Assembly: GCA_024642205.1 (NCBI GenBank)
Contig: JAHEBQ010000055.1
Coordinates: 1 to 43,675, forward strand
Source of the DNA: Planctomycetaceae bacterium
GTDB lineage: Bacteria > Planctomycetota > Planctomycetia > Pirellulales > Pirellulaceae
Direction: 5' to 3'
DNA length: 43,675 nucleotides
Positions 8,392 to 18,371 of this stretch are shown here, piece after piece. Position 1 is the first letter of the stretch. Each line of letters opens with the position of its first letter. The notes under the pieces were generated by a model. It ran no database searches and was not told where the DNA came from. It was given only the letters and a program-made list of their open reading frames with translations. Made by a program: the position numbers and the translations under genes.

Positions 8392-9587
8392 GTGACGACT
8401 AATTTACGAAACCAGCTCCGAAAACGCAAACGAAAACTCGAAAAACGAATCGACAAGAACACAGGCTATAGCGAATCGCGAATCCAAGGCGGTAAAGTCA
8501 AGTACGAAGTGCCAGAAAAGCAACAAGCCATCAGTAGTGGTGGCCTCGGCATGATTCTCGAACTGGTGAAGAAACTGGTACTGCGGAAGCATATCAACCG
8601 CGCCGCGCCCGTCTTCAAATTCTTCGCGCCCTATGATGAATCCGATCACATCCTCAACATCGCTCTGAAATTGCTCAGCGGCGGTACTTGCCTGGAGCAT
8701 CTTGAGCATCGGCGTACTGATGAAGCTTATCTCAACGCATTGGGCTCCCAAAGAATTCCCGACCCGACCACAGCCGGTGACTTCTGTCGGCGGCTTAATG
8801 ATCGGCAAATACGCCAAGTGATGCAGGCCATCAATCGCTCGCGTCAGGTCGTCTGGAAACAGCAACCGAATTCATTTTTTGATCAAGCAACGATCGAGCC
8901 TGATGGTACGTTCATCGAAACCGCTGCCGAGAAAAAAGAGGGCATCGGTATCAACTACAAAGGGCAATGGGGCTATCACCCGCTGATCGTTTCGCTGGCC
9001 GAGACTCAGGAAGTGCTGTACTTGCAGAACCGCTCGGGTAACCGGCCAAGCCACGAAAATGCGGCTTTCTTGTTGAACCTTGCGGTTGACCAGTGCCGCA
9101 AGGCGGGCATTCAAAAAATCATGTTGCGTTGCGATACGGACTTCTCTCAGGCCGAACATCTCGATGGCTGGGATGAGGATGGTGTTGAATTCACCTTCGG
9201 CTACGACGCGGCACCGAACCTGAAAACGAAAGCCAATTCACTCGACGAAAACCAATGGAAAACGCTCCCGCGTGATTCGCGTCAATCGAAAACCCGAGAG
9301 CCCGCCGCGAAAAAGTCAGAGAAGAAATCGTGATCGAGAACGGTTACAAAAACATAGTGCTCGTCGGTGAATGTTACGCCGAATTCGACTATCAACCAAC
9401 GAAGTGTTCGCGGCCCTACCGGATGGTGGTCGTTCGCAAAGAGATCGAATGTTCTAGCGAACAGCAGCGGCTGTTCAACGAAGACCATTATCGCTACTTC
9501 TTCTACATCACCAACGCAACAAAGAAAGATCTACCGGCCCGTGAAGTGATCCGCAGCGCGAATCAGCGCTGTGACCAGGAGATCTGA
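8392..9587 (+). pseudogene. IS1380-family transposase, frameshifted and truncated
   Basis: From a GTG at 8392 the frame matches IS1380-type DDE transposases: basic N-terminus, SSGGLGMILELVKKL, RIPDPTTAGDFCRRL, DQATIEPDGTFIETAAEKKEG, LYLQNRSGNRPSHENAA and MLRCDTDFSQAEHLDGW. Between about 9260 and 9295 the sense moves to another frame (REKVREEIVIENGYKNIVLVG, YRMVVVRKEIECSSEQQRLF, RYFFYITNATK, ANQRCDQE) and ends at a TGA at 9585-9587. Family members continue with NLIEQLKNG and a long C-terminal helix region, which are missing. The element therefore has a frameshift and a lost 3' end and should be inactive. I did not find convincing terminal inverted repeats. It may have inserted near the truncated HbpS-like gene. 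Confidence 0.85.
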
Positions 9588-9968
9588 TCCTCTGATTAAT
9601 AATTGTTGACGGCGTTGTCTGACGGATCTCGTTTGTCCGATTGATTTAGCCATCAACAGGAGATACCATGATTTTGATCAAGAAGCCAGCAGAATTCTAC
9701 ACGAAGTACAGTCATTCTATTGCCAGTTGTGGGAACAGGCGGTGATTGCAGCTGTGCATTTGCGGCAAACACTACAAAGCGGGTGCAAACAACCACGAAT
9801 TTTTAAGTTGGCCCGCGTGGCGATAGAGAGTCTGCCAATCACCCACAACGAGTTTGCAATTGCAGCTTCAAAGTTACATAATGCGAAAACGTACGTTGGA
9901 CATGGCGAGACGGGCGCTGCGATAAGCGAACTTAGTGTTCACTATCGAGCGATCAGCCGGAAAGCACA
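9588..9968 (+). other. Possible unknown gene remnant upstream of the dead sigma gene
   Basis: A frame without a clear start (open from before 9660) runs to 10008 and ends in the sigma pseudogene's start region. Its product would include FDQEASRILHEVQ, EQAVIAAVHLRQTLQSG and ARVAIESLPITHNEFAIAAS. An ATG at 9668 has a good AGGAGA but its frame stops after 25 codons. I do not recognise the sequence. It could be a frameshifted small gene that belonged with the sigma-kinase pair, or transposon flank. Confidence 0.25.
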
Positions 9969-10549
9969 ATGCAGGAAAACTCCGAATCTTGTAAAAACAC
10001 GCCATTAATCGACAACGCTCGATTGGGTGATCCGTCGGCTGAAAACCAACTGTGCGACATAGTCTTCAACGAGCTTTATGACATCGCAAAGCGAATAAAG
10101 CCGAAGAATGACAACTCGATGCTGCCAACGATGTTGGTCAGTGATTTGAGGGTCAAACGTTTTCCCACAACGCTCTGGAAAGGATTGAGAACCGAAGATA
10201 CTTCTTCACTGTCGCGGCAGGCCAGATCCGAAAAATGTTCATCGATCATTACCGGCACAGGAAATGCGAAAGGTGGGCGGTGAGCGGCAACAAGTGTCGA
10301 TTGATTTGGCGCCGGATGGGGCCTTGGCTGAAGTTGAATCGAAAAACGTCGATCGTGAATCCTTGAACGAAGCACTCGAAAAACTGAAAGCCCAAAACGA
10401 ACGATTGTATACTGTAGTTACAACCACGCTATTTTGCCGGACTCGCGACCAGTCAAACAGCCGAAATACTCGATGTTTCAGAATCGTCCATAGAACGTGC
10501 TTGACGGCTCTCCCAGGTCAAGCTTCTTGCGGATTTGAAGGAAATCTAG
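9969..10549 (+). pseudogene. ECF sigma factor pseudogene (partner of the kinase at 10579)
   Basis: The ATG at 9969 begins PLIDNARLGDPSAENQLC, FNELYDIAKRIKPKND, the start of a TIGR02999-like sigma factor. The homologous sense is then split over three frames. A shift near 10150 leads into HNALERIENRRYFFTVAAG and QIRKMFIDHYRHRKCER, a second near 10265 into VGGERQQVSIDLAPDG and LNEALEKLKAQNERL, and a third near 10420 into RYFAGLATSQTAEILDVSES and SIERA. There a TGA replaces the conserved Trp, before RLSQVKLLADLKEI-stop at 10547-10549. With three shifts and one nonsense codon it cannot make a working sigma factor. All regions can still be recognised, so the loss is fairly recent. The kinase it should accompany begins 30 bp downstream and is intact. 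Confidence 0.8.
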
Positions 10550-10578
10550 AGAGATTTTCAGGTTGAGAAAGTTCATTG

Positions 10579-13500
10579 ATGGTTGATCATAACAAACAAA
10601 AACGCATCGATGAAATCTTCTGTAAGGCCTGTGAAATCCCCAAGTCTCAACTGGATGAGTTTCTCGACGATGTATGTGGCGACGATCTGGAGATCCGAAG
10701 CCAGGTCGAAAAGCTTTTGGCCGCGGATCATGACCTGCAATCCGACGAACAGATTCTGGCGAATCAACCTATCGGGGGAGTTTGCCAGGAAATGCCGAAA
10801 GCTGCCGGTGGGACCCTTGACGAAGAAAGAGAAATCAAAGCTGGCGCCGCCGATCGCAATTTATTGTACGGCATTGTTGCGTTGCAATTGAACTTCATTA
10901 ATCGTGACGCATTGATTCAGGCCATGAATACATGGGTGTTAAACAAGACAAAGCCAATTGAGAACATTTTGGTTTCCAATGGCGACATGGGCGAAAACAC
11001 GCAGCTGCTCTTGGGTGCTTTGGTGGATAAGCATCTCGAACATCACGATGAGGACCCGGCAAAAAGCCTTGCGACGCTAAGTGCCACCGGCATCATAAAG
11101 CATGAACTCGAGGAAATTAATGACGAGGAGCTTGAACAATCACTCGCGAATCTCAAATCTGATAGTTCATCTTTCATTCCGGATTCACCGACCGTTGATT
11201 TCATAGATCCATCCAAACATGGCGGAAGGTTTCGAGTCCTGCGACCCCATCGGAAAGGAGGCTTGGGGGCTGTATCAGTCGCGAGAGATGAAGAACTCAA
11301 CCGTGACGTAGCCCTTAAGGAAGTACTAAAGAAGCATGCTCACAATAAATCCGCTCGGGACCGTCTCGTCGTGGAAGCAGAGATCACAGGCGGATTGGAG
11401 CACCCGGGAATCGTTCCGGTTTATGGATTGGGCGTTTACCAGGACGGCAACCCGTTCTACTGTATGCGGTTTATCAAAGGAGATAGCCTGAAGGATGCGA
11501 TCCGGAATTATCAAAACGAAAAAGCTTCGCTTTCTACTTCCGAACGCAACCTACGACTAAGAGGATTATTGCGGCGGTTTATTGACGTCTGCGAAGCGGT
11601 TGCGTATGCGCACAGTCGAAGTGTGCTTCATCGTGATTTGAAGCCCGGCAATATCATGCTGGGAAAGTACGGTGAGACTCTTGTCGTTGATTGGGGACTG
11701 GCCAAGGCAACGGGCCGTGAACCGATCGAGGAATTATCTTTGACTGCAGATCGACCTTTGGTGCCTCGTTCCGGGAGCACCGGCGCGCCGACCATGCCTG
11801 GCACGGCAATTGGAACGCCGCAGTACATGAGTCCGGAACAGGCGGAGGGGCAATTGGACCAACTGGGACCAGCCACTGATGTGTATAGCCTTGGTGCCAC
11901 GATGTATTGTCTGCTGGCAGGTCAGGCTCCTGTTACCGACAAGGAACCAGAAGACGCAATGCGCAAGGTAAGGGATGGTGACTTTCCAATGCCGCGTACA
12001 ATCGACAACTCAATCCCCAAACCGCTGGAGGCCATTTGCCTCAAGGCGATGGCTTTGTCTCCAAGTGATCGTTATCTGAACGCAATTAATCTGGCCGAGG
12101 ATGTCGAAAACTGGCTTGGTGATGAGCAAGTCACCGCCTTTCGTGAACCTGCATGGAGCCAGTGCTTCCGGATAATGCGTAAAAATCGAACGGCGGCCGC
12201 CTCGATTAGCGTCGCCGCCGTCGTTGCAATCATCGGATTAACTGGGATGAACTTGATCAGCCAATCAAAGAATCGACAAATCCAACAAAAAAATGAAGTG
12301 ATTCGACTACGTAATGAGGAGTTGCTGGCCCTCAACCAGCAATTAACCGAATCCAAGAACACTCTCGAAAGAAACTACGCGTCCTTTCGGTCTTTAACGG
12401 CACGACTGGTTAAGCAAGCTGAAAACGAATTGTCCCAAAGACCGGAGTGGGAACCGATTCGCAATTGGCTGACGCACGAAATACTCTTGGTAGTTCAGCA
12501 GTTTCAAAACGAAAATCCCGACACGTCCTGGTTGAATGACTCAAGTGACTCAAAACTCTGGCTGGCCGAACTTTATCGTTACGAAGCGAATGTAAACAGA
12601 AACAACAATTTGCTGGAAGAATCGATCGAAAACTACGAATCGGCGGTTCAAATTTATAGAAACATCCTGCAAGAAAGCCCCGGGAACCCCAAAGGCAGAG
12701 GGTTTCTCGCGGAGACACTTGCAGACTATGCCAACACAATAGTAAACCGAGACGGACTGGATAAGGCACGTCGACTGGTCGATGAGGCAATCGAGATTAG
12801 TCATTCGCTGTTAACTCAATACCCTGACAAACCGAACAGCAAACGCCTCCACGCATGGAATCTACTTGACTCGGCCGCGATCGATCGGGAACTGGTTGGC
12901 ACTGAAAAGGCGTTGTCCCAAATAGAATCATCACTCGACCTTTATTCTGAAATTGCAAAACTGGATCGCTTAAGAGATCGCGATTTCCTCGTACTGGCAA
13001 TGGCTTATTTGCAGAAGTCTACCTACCTGCGTGGGTCAATGGATTTCCCGGATGCAGCCAAGTCGATTGACGAGGCAATTCTCAGATCAAGGAACCCGTC
13101 CCAGATCACGAATTACAGGGAACGTCGTCAAATACTCGCCAGGTGCCTGCTTGAGAAAGTACAATTGCAAAACGCAATTGGGAATGAGAATGAAACCAAT
13201 CAAGAATTGATTGAGCAAATTGAAGAATCGGTCAAGCTCCTGGAAGAACTTACAGCGGACTTTCCAGAATTCCTCTCGTACAAGAAATTCCTTGCCCTGG
13301 CATACGTGGAGCATGGAAAAATCCTAGCTTCGGCAGAAAAGGCACAATCATCCGGTGAGCAGTATGAAATGGCCTTGAGTACGGCCAATTCCATTGCCAC
13401 CAGCAGACAAAATGAATCTTTGTTCCATGAACTGATGGGCGATGTCACGTTAGCGTACTCGCGTTACACGTTCAAGAATGACAATCGGGAACGTTCGCTG

Positions 13501-13629
13501 GGACTATCTAACGAATCGGTGAACCATTTCAAAGACGCTTGTGCGATAAAGCCAAAATCAAAAACGCTTCGTCTTAAGCATGATGAGGCCTCTGAATTCA
13601 CCGAGGTGATTGGTCGGAACAGTAATTGA
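10579..13629 (+). CDS. Membrane Ser/Thr protein kinase with C-terminal TPR-like repeats
   Basis: 1016 residues from the ATG at 10579 (a TTG just before it would add one residue). Residues 1-55 resemble the N-terminal cap of planctomycete kinases; residues 93-170 (RNLLYGIVALQLNFINRDAL, ILVSNGDMGENTQLL, DPAKSLATL) are a second conserved pre-kinase domain. The kinase domain spans about 217-515: RPHRKGGLGAVSVARD, VALKEV (Lys about 247), LHRDLKPGNIMLG (Asp about 353), VVDWGLAKATG with DWG in place of DFG, and GTPQYMSPEQAEG. A transmembrane helix follows at about 532-555, then a coiled segment and TPR-like helical repeats (ESIENYESAVQIYRNILQES). It should phosphorylate proteins at the membrane while sensing through the TPR half. 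Its sigma-factor partner upstream is dead, which makes its output uncertain. Confidence 0.94.
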   Translation: MVDHNKQKRIDEIFCKACEIPKSQLDEFLDDVCGDDLEIRSQVEKLLAADHDLQSDEQILANQPIGGVCQEMPKAAGGTLDEEREIKAGAADRNLLYGIVALQLNFINRDALIQAMNTWVLNKTKPIENILVSNGDMGENTQLLLGALVDKHLEHHDEDPAKSLATLSATGIIKHELEEINDEELEQSLANLKSDSSSFIPDSPTVDFIDPSKHGGRFRVLRPHRKGGLGAVSVARDEELNRDVALKEVLKKHAHNKSARDRLVVEAEITGGLEHPGIVPVYGLGVYQDGNPFYCMRFIKGDSLKDAIRNYQNEKASLSTSERNLRLRGLLRRFIDVCEAVAYAHSRSVLHRDLKPGNIMLGKYGETLVVDWGLAKATGREPIEELSLTADRPLVPRSGSTGAPTMPGTAIGTPQYMSPEQAEGQLDQLGPATDVYSLGATMYCLLAGQAPVTDKEPEDAMRKVRDGDFPMPRTIDNSIPKPLEAICLKAMALSPSDRYLNAINLAEDVENWLGDEQVTAFREPAWSQCFRIMRKNRTAAASISVAAVVAIIGLTGMNLISQSKNRQIQQKNEVIRLRNEELLALNQQLTESKNTLERNYASFRSLTARLVKQAENELSQRPEWEPIRNWLTHEILLVVQQFQNENPDTSWLNDSSDSKLWLAELYRYEANVNRNNNLLEESIENYESAVQIYRNILQESPGNPKGRGFLAETLADYANTIVNRDGLDKARRLVDEAIEISHSLLTQYPDKPNSKRLHAWNLLDSAAIDRELVGTEKALSQIESSLDLYSEIAKLDRLRDRDFLVLAMAYLQKSTYLRGSMDFPDAAKSIDEAILRSRNPSQITNYRERRQILARCLLEKVQLQNAIGNENETNQELIEQIEESVKLLEELTADFPEFLSYKKFLALAYVEHGKILASAEKAQSSGEQYEMALSTANSIATSRQNESLFHELMGDVTLAYSRYTFKNDNRERSLGLSNESVNHFKDACAIKPKSKTLRLKHDEASEFTEVIGRNSN

Positions 13630-13665
13630 ATTTTGTTTTTTTGTTTTCAGAAAGGTTTATGAAAG

Positions 13666-13998
13666 ATGGCACTACTCATTAAAGAAGTCAAGCATAACTT
13701 CCTGCCTTCTAATCTTATCAAGGTGCGAATATGGGGAGAAAATCTGAAAACTGATGGTGGGCCAAATCCTATCGTAGAAATCACAAATGGCACTCGTACC
13801 CGCAGAGGCTCAATTTATGGCATTGATCCTGACGGCACTTGGATTGATGTTCTATTCCAGGTGCCGTTAAAAAAAGTACGGTTGGATTATTCGGAAGAGG
13901 AGCTCCGCGAAGAACTTGAATCTTATGTCGAAGGTGTTGCCATCACGGTCACGAACGCCGCTGATGAGCACGATACCGACAGCGAAGATTATCCGTGA
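13666..13998 (+). CDS. Unknown 110-residue protein downstream of the kinase
   Basis: The ATG at 13666 follows AGAAAGG and lies 36 bp after the kinase stop, so co-transcription is likely. The product is a mostly beta protein with no signal peptide or transmembrane segment (LIKVRIWGENLKTDGG, IVEITNGTRTRRGSIYGIDP) and an acidic tail (DEHDTDSEDYP). The pattern of GENL, VEITNG and a final AITVTN faintly recalls IPT/TIG-type Ig-like folds, but I do not recognise the family. The base composition looks coding and the frame is clean. It could be an accessory or substrate of the kinase; that is only inference from position. Confidence 0.6.
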   Translation: MALLIKEVKHNFLPSNLIKVRIWGENLKTDGGPNPIVEITNGTRTRRGSIYGIDPDGTWIDVLFQVPLKKVRLDYSEEELREELESYVEGVAITVTNAADEHDTDSEDYP

Positions 13999-14470
13999 TT
14001 TCTGCAGCTACCTGCGATTGCGCGCATCAGATATCTTGGCGTCGATGCGAAACCTGAATGAGTAGCGACCGAACAATTGCGAAATCTCGGGGAACGCCAT
14101 TAATATGACTAATCAGTAGACTCGCCATCGGTGAATGACTATCTCCTGATTCGAAATCGACATGACGGCCACGCAGGCAGTTCGGGCTTGATGGATTCGG
14201 ACAACGGCACCTTTGGCAACCGACTCGGAATGCCACCCGATTCCTGTGGGTGTCGCGTAATCAACCTGACCTGGTTCAGTCGTGGCAGCGTTTGGGACTG
14301 CATTACCGGTCAGAACGACGACAATCCAATCGTCCGGGTTTGACCCCGAATTCAACGCCCGCCCATGCGATTGGGATATTGAGTGGTTTGGTTTCCATCA
14401 CTATTAAGTTGAATTGAGGCTGATCTGAACGAAAACGATCGACCATGAGTATGGCGGTTCCGTCGAGTAA
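13999..14470. other. No recognisable gene
   Basis: Short overlapping frames occur on both strands (for example 14113-14355 on the minus strand), but none has a plausible start, ribosome site or familiar motif. It probably holds decayed sequence between the kinase cluster and the transposase remnants. Confidence 0.5.
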
Positions 14471-15254
14471 ATTCGCTCAAAAACCAACCACAGCTTTGTA
14501 AACGCAACTAACGCCCACGACTTACCCGACGATCTTGAGCAATGCCAGCAACTGTTGTTGGCAGCCTTCAAGCGGGCTGCCGAGCTGGAACGTGTGCTCG
14601 ATAAAACGGCTTCTTCCCATGAAGAGCTCAAAGCGGCGCATGAGGCGACGATCGTTGAACTCAATCGCTTGAAGCAATGGGTCTTTGGTCGGCGAAGCGA
14701 GCGGATCGTTGAGGGAGAAGGCCAACAGCATCTGTTCGATCTTCAGCCAGAGGTAACTGGCCAGCCCGATACACAGATTCCCGAGCCGCCTGCGCAGCAA
14801 GTCACAGGACACAATCGGCGTCGACGTCGTGAGCTCGACCTCGTTAAACTACCGCATTTTCGGTGCGAGCACGATGTCCAGCCAGAGGAGAAGGTCTGCG
14901 GCGGTTGCGGTCGCGCCAAGGATTGCATTGGCAAAGATGAAACAAAAATTCTTGACTACAAACCGGCCAAGTTGGAAGTTCATGTCCACGTTCGGCCTAA
15001 GTACGCTTGTCGCTGTTGCAAAGACGGTGTGGTCAGCCCGCCACCTCCAGAGCGGCCGATTGTCCGCAGGATTGCGGGACCCGGTCTCATCGACCAGATC
15101 GTCGTCGCCAAGTTTGGCGACCATCTGCCATTGTACCGACAAGAAGATTTTTTCAGCCGCCATGGCTTGCACATCGCCCGCAGCACCCAGTGCGATTGGG
15201 TCAAAGCGGCCGCCGAACTATTGAGACCATTCTATGAGCGTCAAAAAGAATTGG
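14471..15254 (+). pseudogene. IS66-family transposase (TnpC), 3'-truncated
   Basis: The frame opens after a TAA at 14468-14470 and carries IS66 TnpC features in order: a leucine-rich coiled coil with the LKQWVFGRRSER signature, the basic ending NRRRRRELDLVKLPHF, a zinc-finger region with CGGCGRAKDCIG and YACRCCKDGVV, then PGLIDQIVVAKFGDHLPLYRQEDFFSRHGLHIARSTQCDWV. It breaks after LLRPFYERQKELV, just before the catalytic HTDDTPV segment of the family. The DDE core is therefore absent. No good ATG start is visible at the left end (TTG codons at 14549 and 14555 are the only ones). The sequence switches to an IS5-type transposase at about 15254. Confidence 0.85.
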
Positions 15255-15640
15255 TGCGTCAGTGGCGCCAACACTCACGATATCAAACTTCTCAAAGCCA
15301 CTTTTGACAGCGTTCCCGTCCATCGACCGCAACCGAAAACCCGGCGACAAAACGTCTGCCTCGATAAAGGTTATCACTCAAAAGACGTTTGCAAGTTCCT
15401 CAGACGACGCCACTACCAACCACACGTCAAAGCACGTGGCGAAGAGGCACAGCAGTTAAAGAACAATCCTCGCTTCAAAGCTCGAAGATGGGTTGTCGAA
15501 AGAACGCACTCTTGGACAAATCGTTTTCGCAGACTTCTCGTTCGATGGGAGAAAAAGTCCGAAAACTATCTCGCCATGGTACAATTCCCCTTCGCCTACA
15601 CTATTCTCGGAGCTGCCAATGTTTTGGGATAGGCTCTAAG
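15255..15640 (+). pseudogene. IS5/IS427-group transposase, C-terminal fragment with right end
   Basis: From about 15258 the frame reads VSGANTHDIKLLKATFDSVPV, CLDKGYHSKDVCKFLRRRHY, HVKARGEEAQQLKNNPRFKA and RRWVVERTHSWTNRFRRLLV, ending at a TAG at 15630-15632. These are the second and third catalytic-region motifs of the IS427 group, with the final DDE glutamate in VVERTHSW. The N-terminal half, with the first Asp, is gone. The stop lies in TTTTGGGATAGGCTCT, which resembles the terminal inverted repeat of IS427-type elements, so the element's right end is probably kept near 15640. The junction with the IS66 fragment lies at about 15254-15262. Confidence 0.85.
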
Positions 15641-15726
15641 CGTTTTTGCGACGATTGACGAAGACATCATTCCCGTCAGATCCCCTTGCGAATGGTGCAA
15701 GTAGATCGAGGATGAGTAAAATAGAG

Positions 15727-18072
15727 CTACTTAAGCTCAATCGTCACCTTCTTGACTGTACCGGTGAATTTGAACGGTATCTCGTAATTCTCGGCGACTG
15801 GCGTACCCGTGTCGAATCCAATATCCAGCGTTTCATCCAGCGTCACGCGGTTGGGGATGCTCTTCTCCACTCGCCCGGACCCAATCTGTTGGTCGTTGGC
15901 GAAGAGCTTAACGTTCGCACCGGCGAACGGCTTGTCGGAATCTGAGGTGTAAACCATTCTTAGTTTTACGCTGCCAGTCGGGATAGGCTTCTCGGAAGCG
16001 ACGGAGAATCGCTCGACGCCAGCCAGGTTATAGTGGTAAATGAGTTTGCTGTCCTTGACGTAAAGCCCGTAGCCCGCAAACCGTCCGCCTTGGGTGAACA
16101 GCATTCCTTCGGCGCCGCCATCAGGAATAATCACGTCAGCTATCACTTCATGGCTCCTATGCTTCAGATCCGGTGATGCGCCTTCGGGCAGCCGAAGTAG
16201 ATTAGGGTAAATGAATTTCGTGCGTCCCTGCGTTAGGCTCGGTCGATTATCGACGTTCAACCGTTCTGTCTTGCGGTCATCCAGTGGAAGAACATCGTAG
16301 CGGGCAGCCTCGGCGAAAAACAGTTTCACCAATTCCTGGAGTTTTTCCGGGTTCTCTTGGGCCAGATCATTCGCCTGACTGAAGTCGCTCTCCACGTTGT
16401 AGAGCTCCCAAGGCATATTCAATAGGTCGCCCGGTTCATTCTCGCTCGCCCAAGGCACGCCCCGAATCGCGCTGGCCATCCAGCCATCGTGGTAGATGCC
16501 CTGGTTGCCCAGCATTTCAAAATACTGGGTTGTTCGACGGTCTTTCGCGTCGGCAGCGTCAAAGGTGTACGCCATACTGACACCTTCAATCGGCTTTTGT
16601 GCAACGCCATTGAAATGAGATGGCGCTTGGATACCGGTCACCTCCAGAAGAGTTGGGGCGATGTCAATCACGTGATGGAACTGATGTCGGATTTCGCCCT
16701 TCGCCTTGATTCGCTTTGGCCAGGAAATTGCCATGCCGTTTCGAGTGCCGCCAAAGTGGCTGGCAATCTGCTTGGTCCACTGAAACGGCGTGTCCATGGC
16801 GTGTGCCCAGCCAGCGGGAAAATGGTTGTAATGCTTCTCACTTCCAAGGCTGTTGATATTGTCAATTTTCATTTGCAGCGTTTCCGGGATAGCATTGAAG
16901 AAAGTCATTTCGTTGAGCAGCCCGTTCAAGCCACCCTCGGCACTCGATCCATTGTCGCCTGCCATGTAAATGACGATCGTATTTTCCAATTCACCCATCT
17001 CATCGACCGCATCGATTAGCCGGCCTACTTCGTAATCGGTATGCGCGGTGAAGGCGGCAAAAATTTCCATCATGCGGGCATAAACCTTCTGTTCCGGTTC
17101 AGGAAGCGAGTTCCAGGCTGGAAGTGACTTTGGGCGAAGGGTGAGTTTCGTATTGGCAGGAATGATTCCCATTTGCTTTTGTCGGGCGAACGCTTCTTCA
17201 CGGTAGACATCCCAGCCAGCGTTAAACTTGCCTTCGAATTTCTCAATCCATTCTTCAGGAACCTGGTGCGGGGCATGTGTGGCCCCGGTGGCGAAATAGA
17301 CGAAGAACGGTCGCTGCGGCGCCACCGATTTGGATGCCCGAATAGTGCGGATCGCTTTGTCAGCGATATCCGTCGTGAAATGATACGGGCTACCGTCTTC
17401 GTTGGTTTTGGGTGGTTCGATTCGTTTCTTGTTTTCCACCAACGCGGGATGAAACTGGTCGGTATCGCCGCCGACGAAGCCGTAGAAGTAATCAAACCCC
17501 AGCCCGTCGGACCAGCGGTCGAACGGACCGACAAGGCTGGTTTCCCAATCCGGAACATTGTGGTTTTTACCGAACCAGGCATTCATGTATCCATAGTCGC
17601 GCAAGACTTCGGCAAAGGTCGCGGTCGACTGGGGAATAATGCCACTGTAGCCGGGGAACCCTGTACCCGCTTCGCCAATTACGCCACTGCCGACACTGTG
17701 ATGATTTCGCCCGGTCAGCAATGCGGCTCGAGTGGGGGAGCAGAGCGCCGTCGTATGAAACCGATTGTATCGAAGTCCATTTCTAGCGACTCGATCCATT
17801 GCCGGCGTCGGAATGCCGCCGCCGAAAGTGCTCATCTGACCAAAACCACAGTCGTCAATCAGGACCAGCAATATGTTTGGCGCATTCTCGATGCCAAAAT
17901 TTTGCGGAATCTTTAACTTCGGCTTGACCGGCGTGGAGTCCTTGTAGGTGAGCCCAATCTTTCCTTTGAAATCGGGTTCCTGATGAGGAAGATGCTCCTG
18001 GGCGAAGCTAGTAACAGAAAACGTTAACATTCCGAGAACGACAAGACTGAGAACGATATCTGTGCGATGCAT
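15727..18072 (-). CDS. Secreted type I sulfatase (arylsulfatase)
   Basis: 781 residues from the ATG at 18072; the frame is open to 18348, but only this start gives a signal peptide (residues 1-25, LVVLGMLTFSVTSFAQ). The alkaline-phosphatase-like fold begins at NILLVLIDDCGFG with calcium-binding D73 and D74, and C111 in CSPTRAALLTGRNHHS is the residue converted to formylglycine (C-x-P-x-R). Further motifs are WFGKNHNVPDWE, GATHAPHQVP and VIYMAGDNGSSAEGG. Family knowledge: such enzymes remove sulfate from sulfated polysaccharides or aryl sulfates and need a formylglycine-generating enzyme, not present here. The C-terminal 200 residues are beta-rich. It stands alone, with remnants on both sides. 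The substrate cannot be inferred. Confidence 0.95.
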   Translation of the reverse strand: MHRTDIVLSLVVLGMLTFSVTSFAQEHLPHQEPDFKGKIGLTYKDSTPVKPKLKIPQNFGIENAPNILLVLIDDCGFGQMSTFGGGIPTPAMDRVARNGLRYNRFHTTALCSPTRAALLTGRNHHSVGSGVIGEAGTGFPGYSGIIPQSTATFAEVLRDYGYMNAWFGKNHNVPDWETSLVGPFDRWSDGLGFDYFYGFVGGDTDQFHPALVENKKRIEPPKTNEDGSPYHFTTDIADKAIRTIRASKSVAPQRPFFVYFATGATHAPHQVPEEWIEKFEGKFNAGWDVYREEAFARQKQMGIIPANTKLTLRPKSLPAWNSLPEPEQKVYARMMEIFAAFTAHTDYEVGRLIDAVDEMGELENTIVIYMAGDNGSSAEGGLNGLLNEMTFFNAIPETLQMKIDNINSLGSEKHYNHFPAGWAHAMDTPFQWTKQIASHFGGTRNGMAISWPKRIKAKGEIRHQFHHVIDIAPTLLEVTGIQAPSHFNGVAQKPIEGVSMAYTFDAADAKDRRTTQYFEMLGNQGIYHDGWMASAIRGVPWASENEPGDLLNMPWELYNVESDFSQANDLAQENPEKLQELVKLFFAEAARYDVLPLDDRKTERLNVDNRPSLTQGRTKFIYPNLLRLPEGASPDLKHRSHEVIADVIIPDGGAEGMLFTQGGRFAGYGLYVKDSKLIYHYNLAGVERFSVASEKPIPTGSVKLRMVYTSDSDKPFAGANVKLFANDQQIGSGRVEKSIPNRVTLDETLDIGFDTGTPVAENYEIPFKFTGTVKKVTIELK

Positions 18073-18371
18073 GATGGTAGACTTATTTTTGAAGTTGAAA
18101 TCAGAAAACTGCAAGGGCCGATTTTCAAAACAATACACCAAAAGGCAGTTCCAAACAAGAATCCGGTTGCCTTCTCCGTAGGCACTTCGTGTAACGTCGA
18201 AATCCGGTCGATTACATCGACCGAAGCACGATGGGGCAAACGTCGATCGAATCAAAAAAACGTTGGGTTGATGGGGACAGAAATGACCGAAACGGCCAAA
18301 TCGGCGATTGGTTGTCCCAGAAACCCAAATCGGACGTTTTTTGACCACGGTTTGGGCTATCCACTTAACGT

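Noticed and set aside
10579..13629. Altered glycine loop RPHRKGGLG in the kinase, a possible pseudokinase sign
   Set aside because: This form is common in planctomycete kinases of this type, and the Lys, HRD and DWG motifs are intact.
17173..17916. A 247-codon plus frame antisense to the sulfatase
   Set aside because: Shadow of the sulfatase; no motif or ribosome site.
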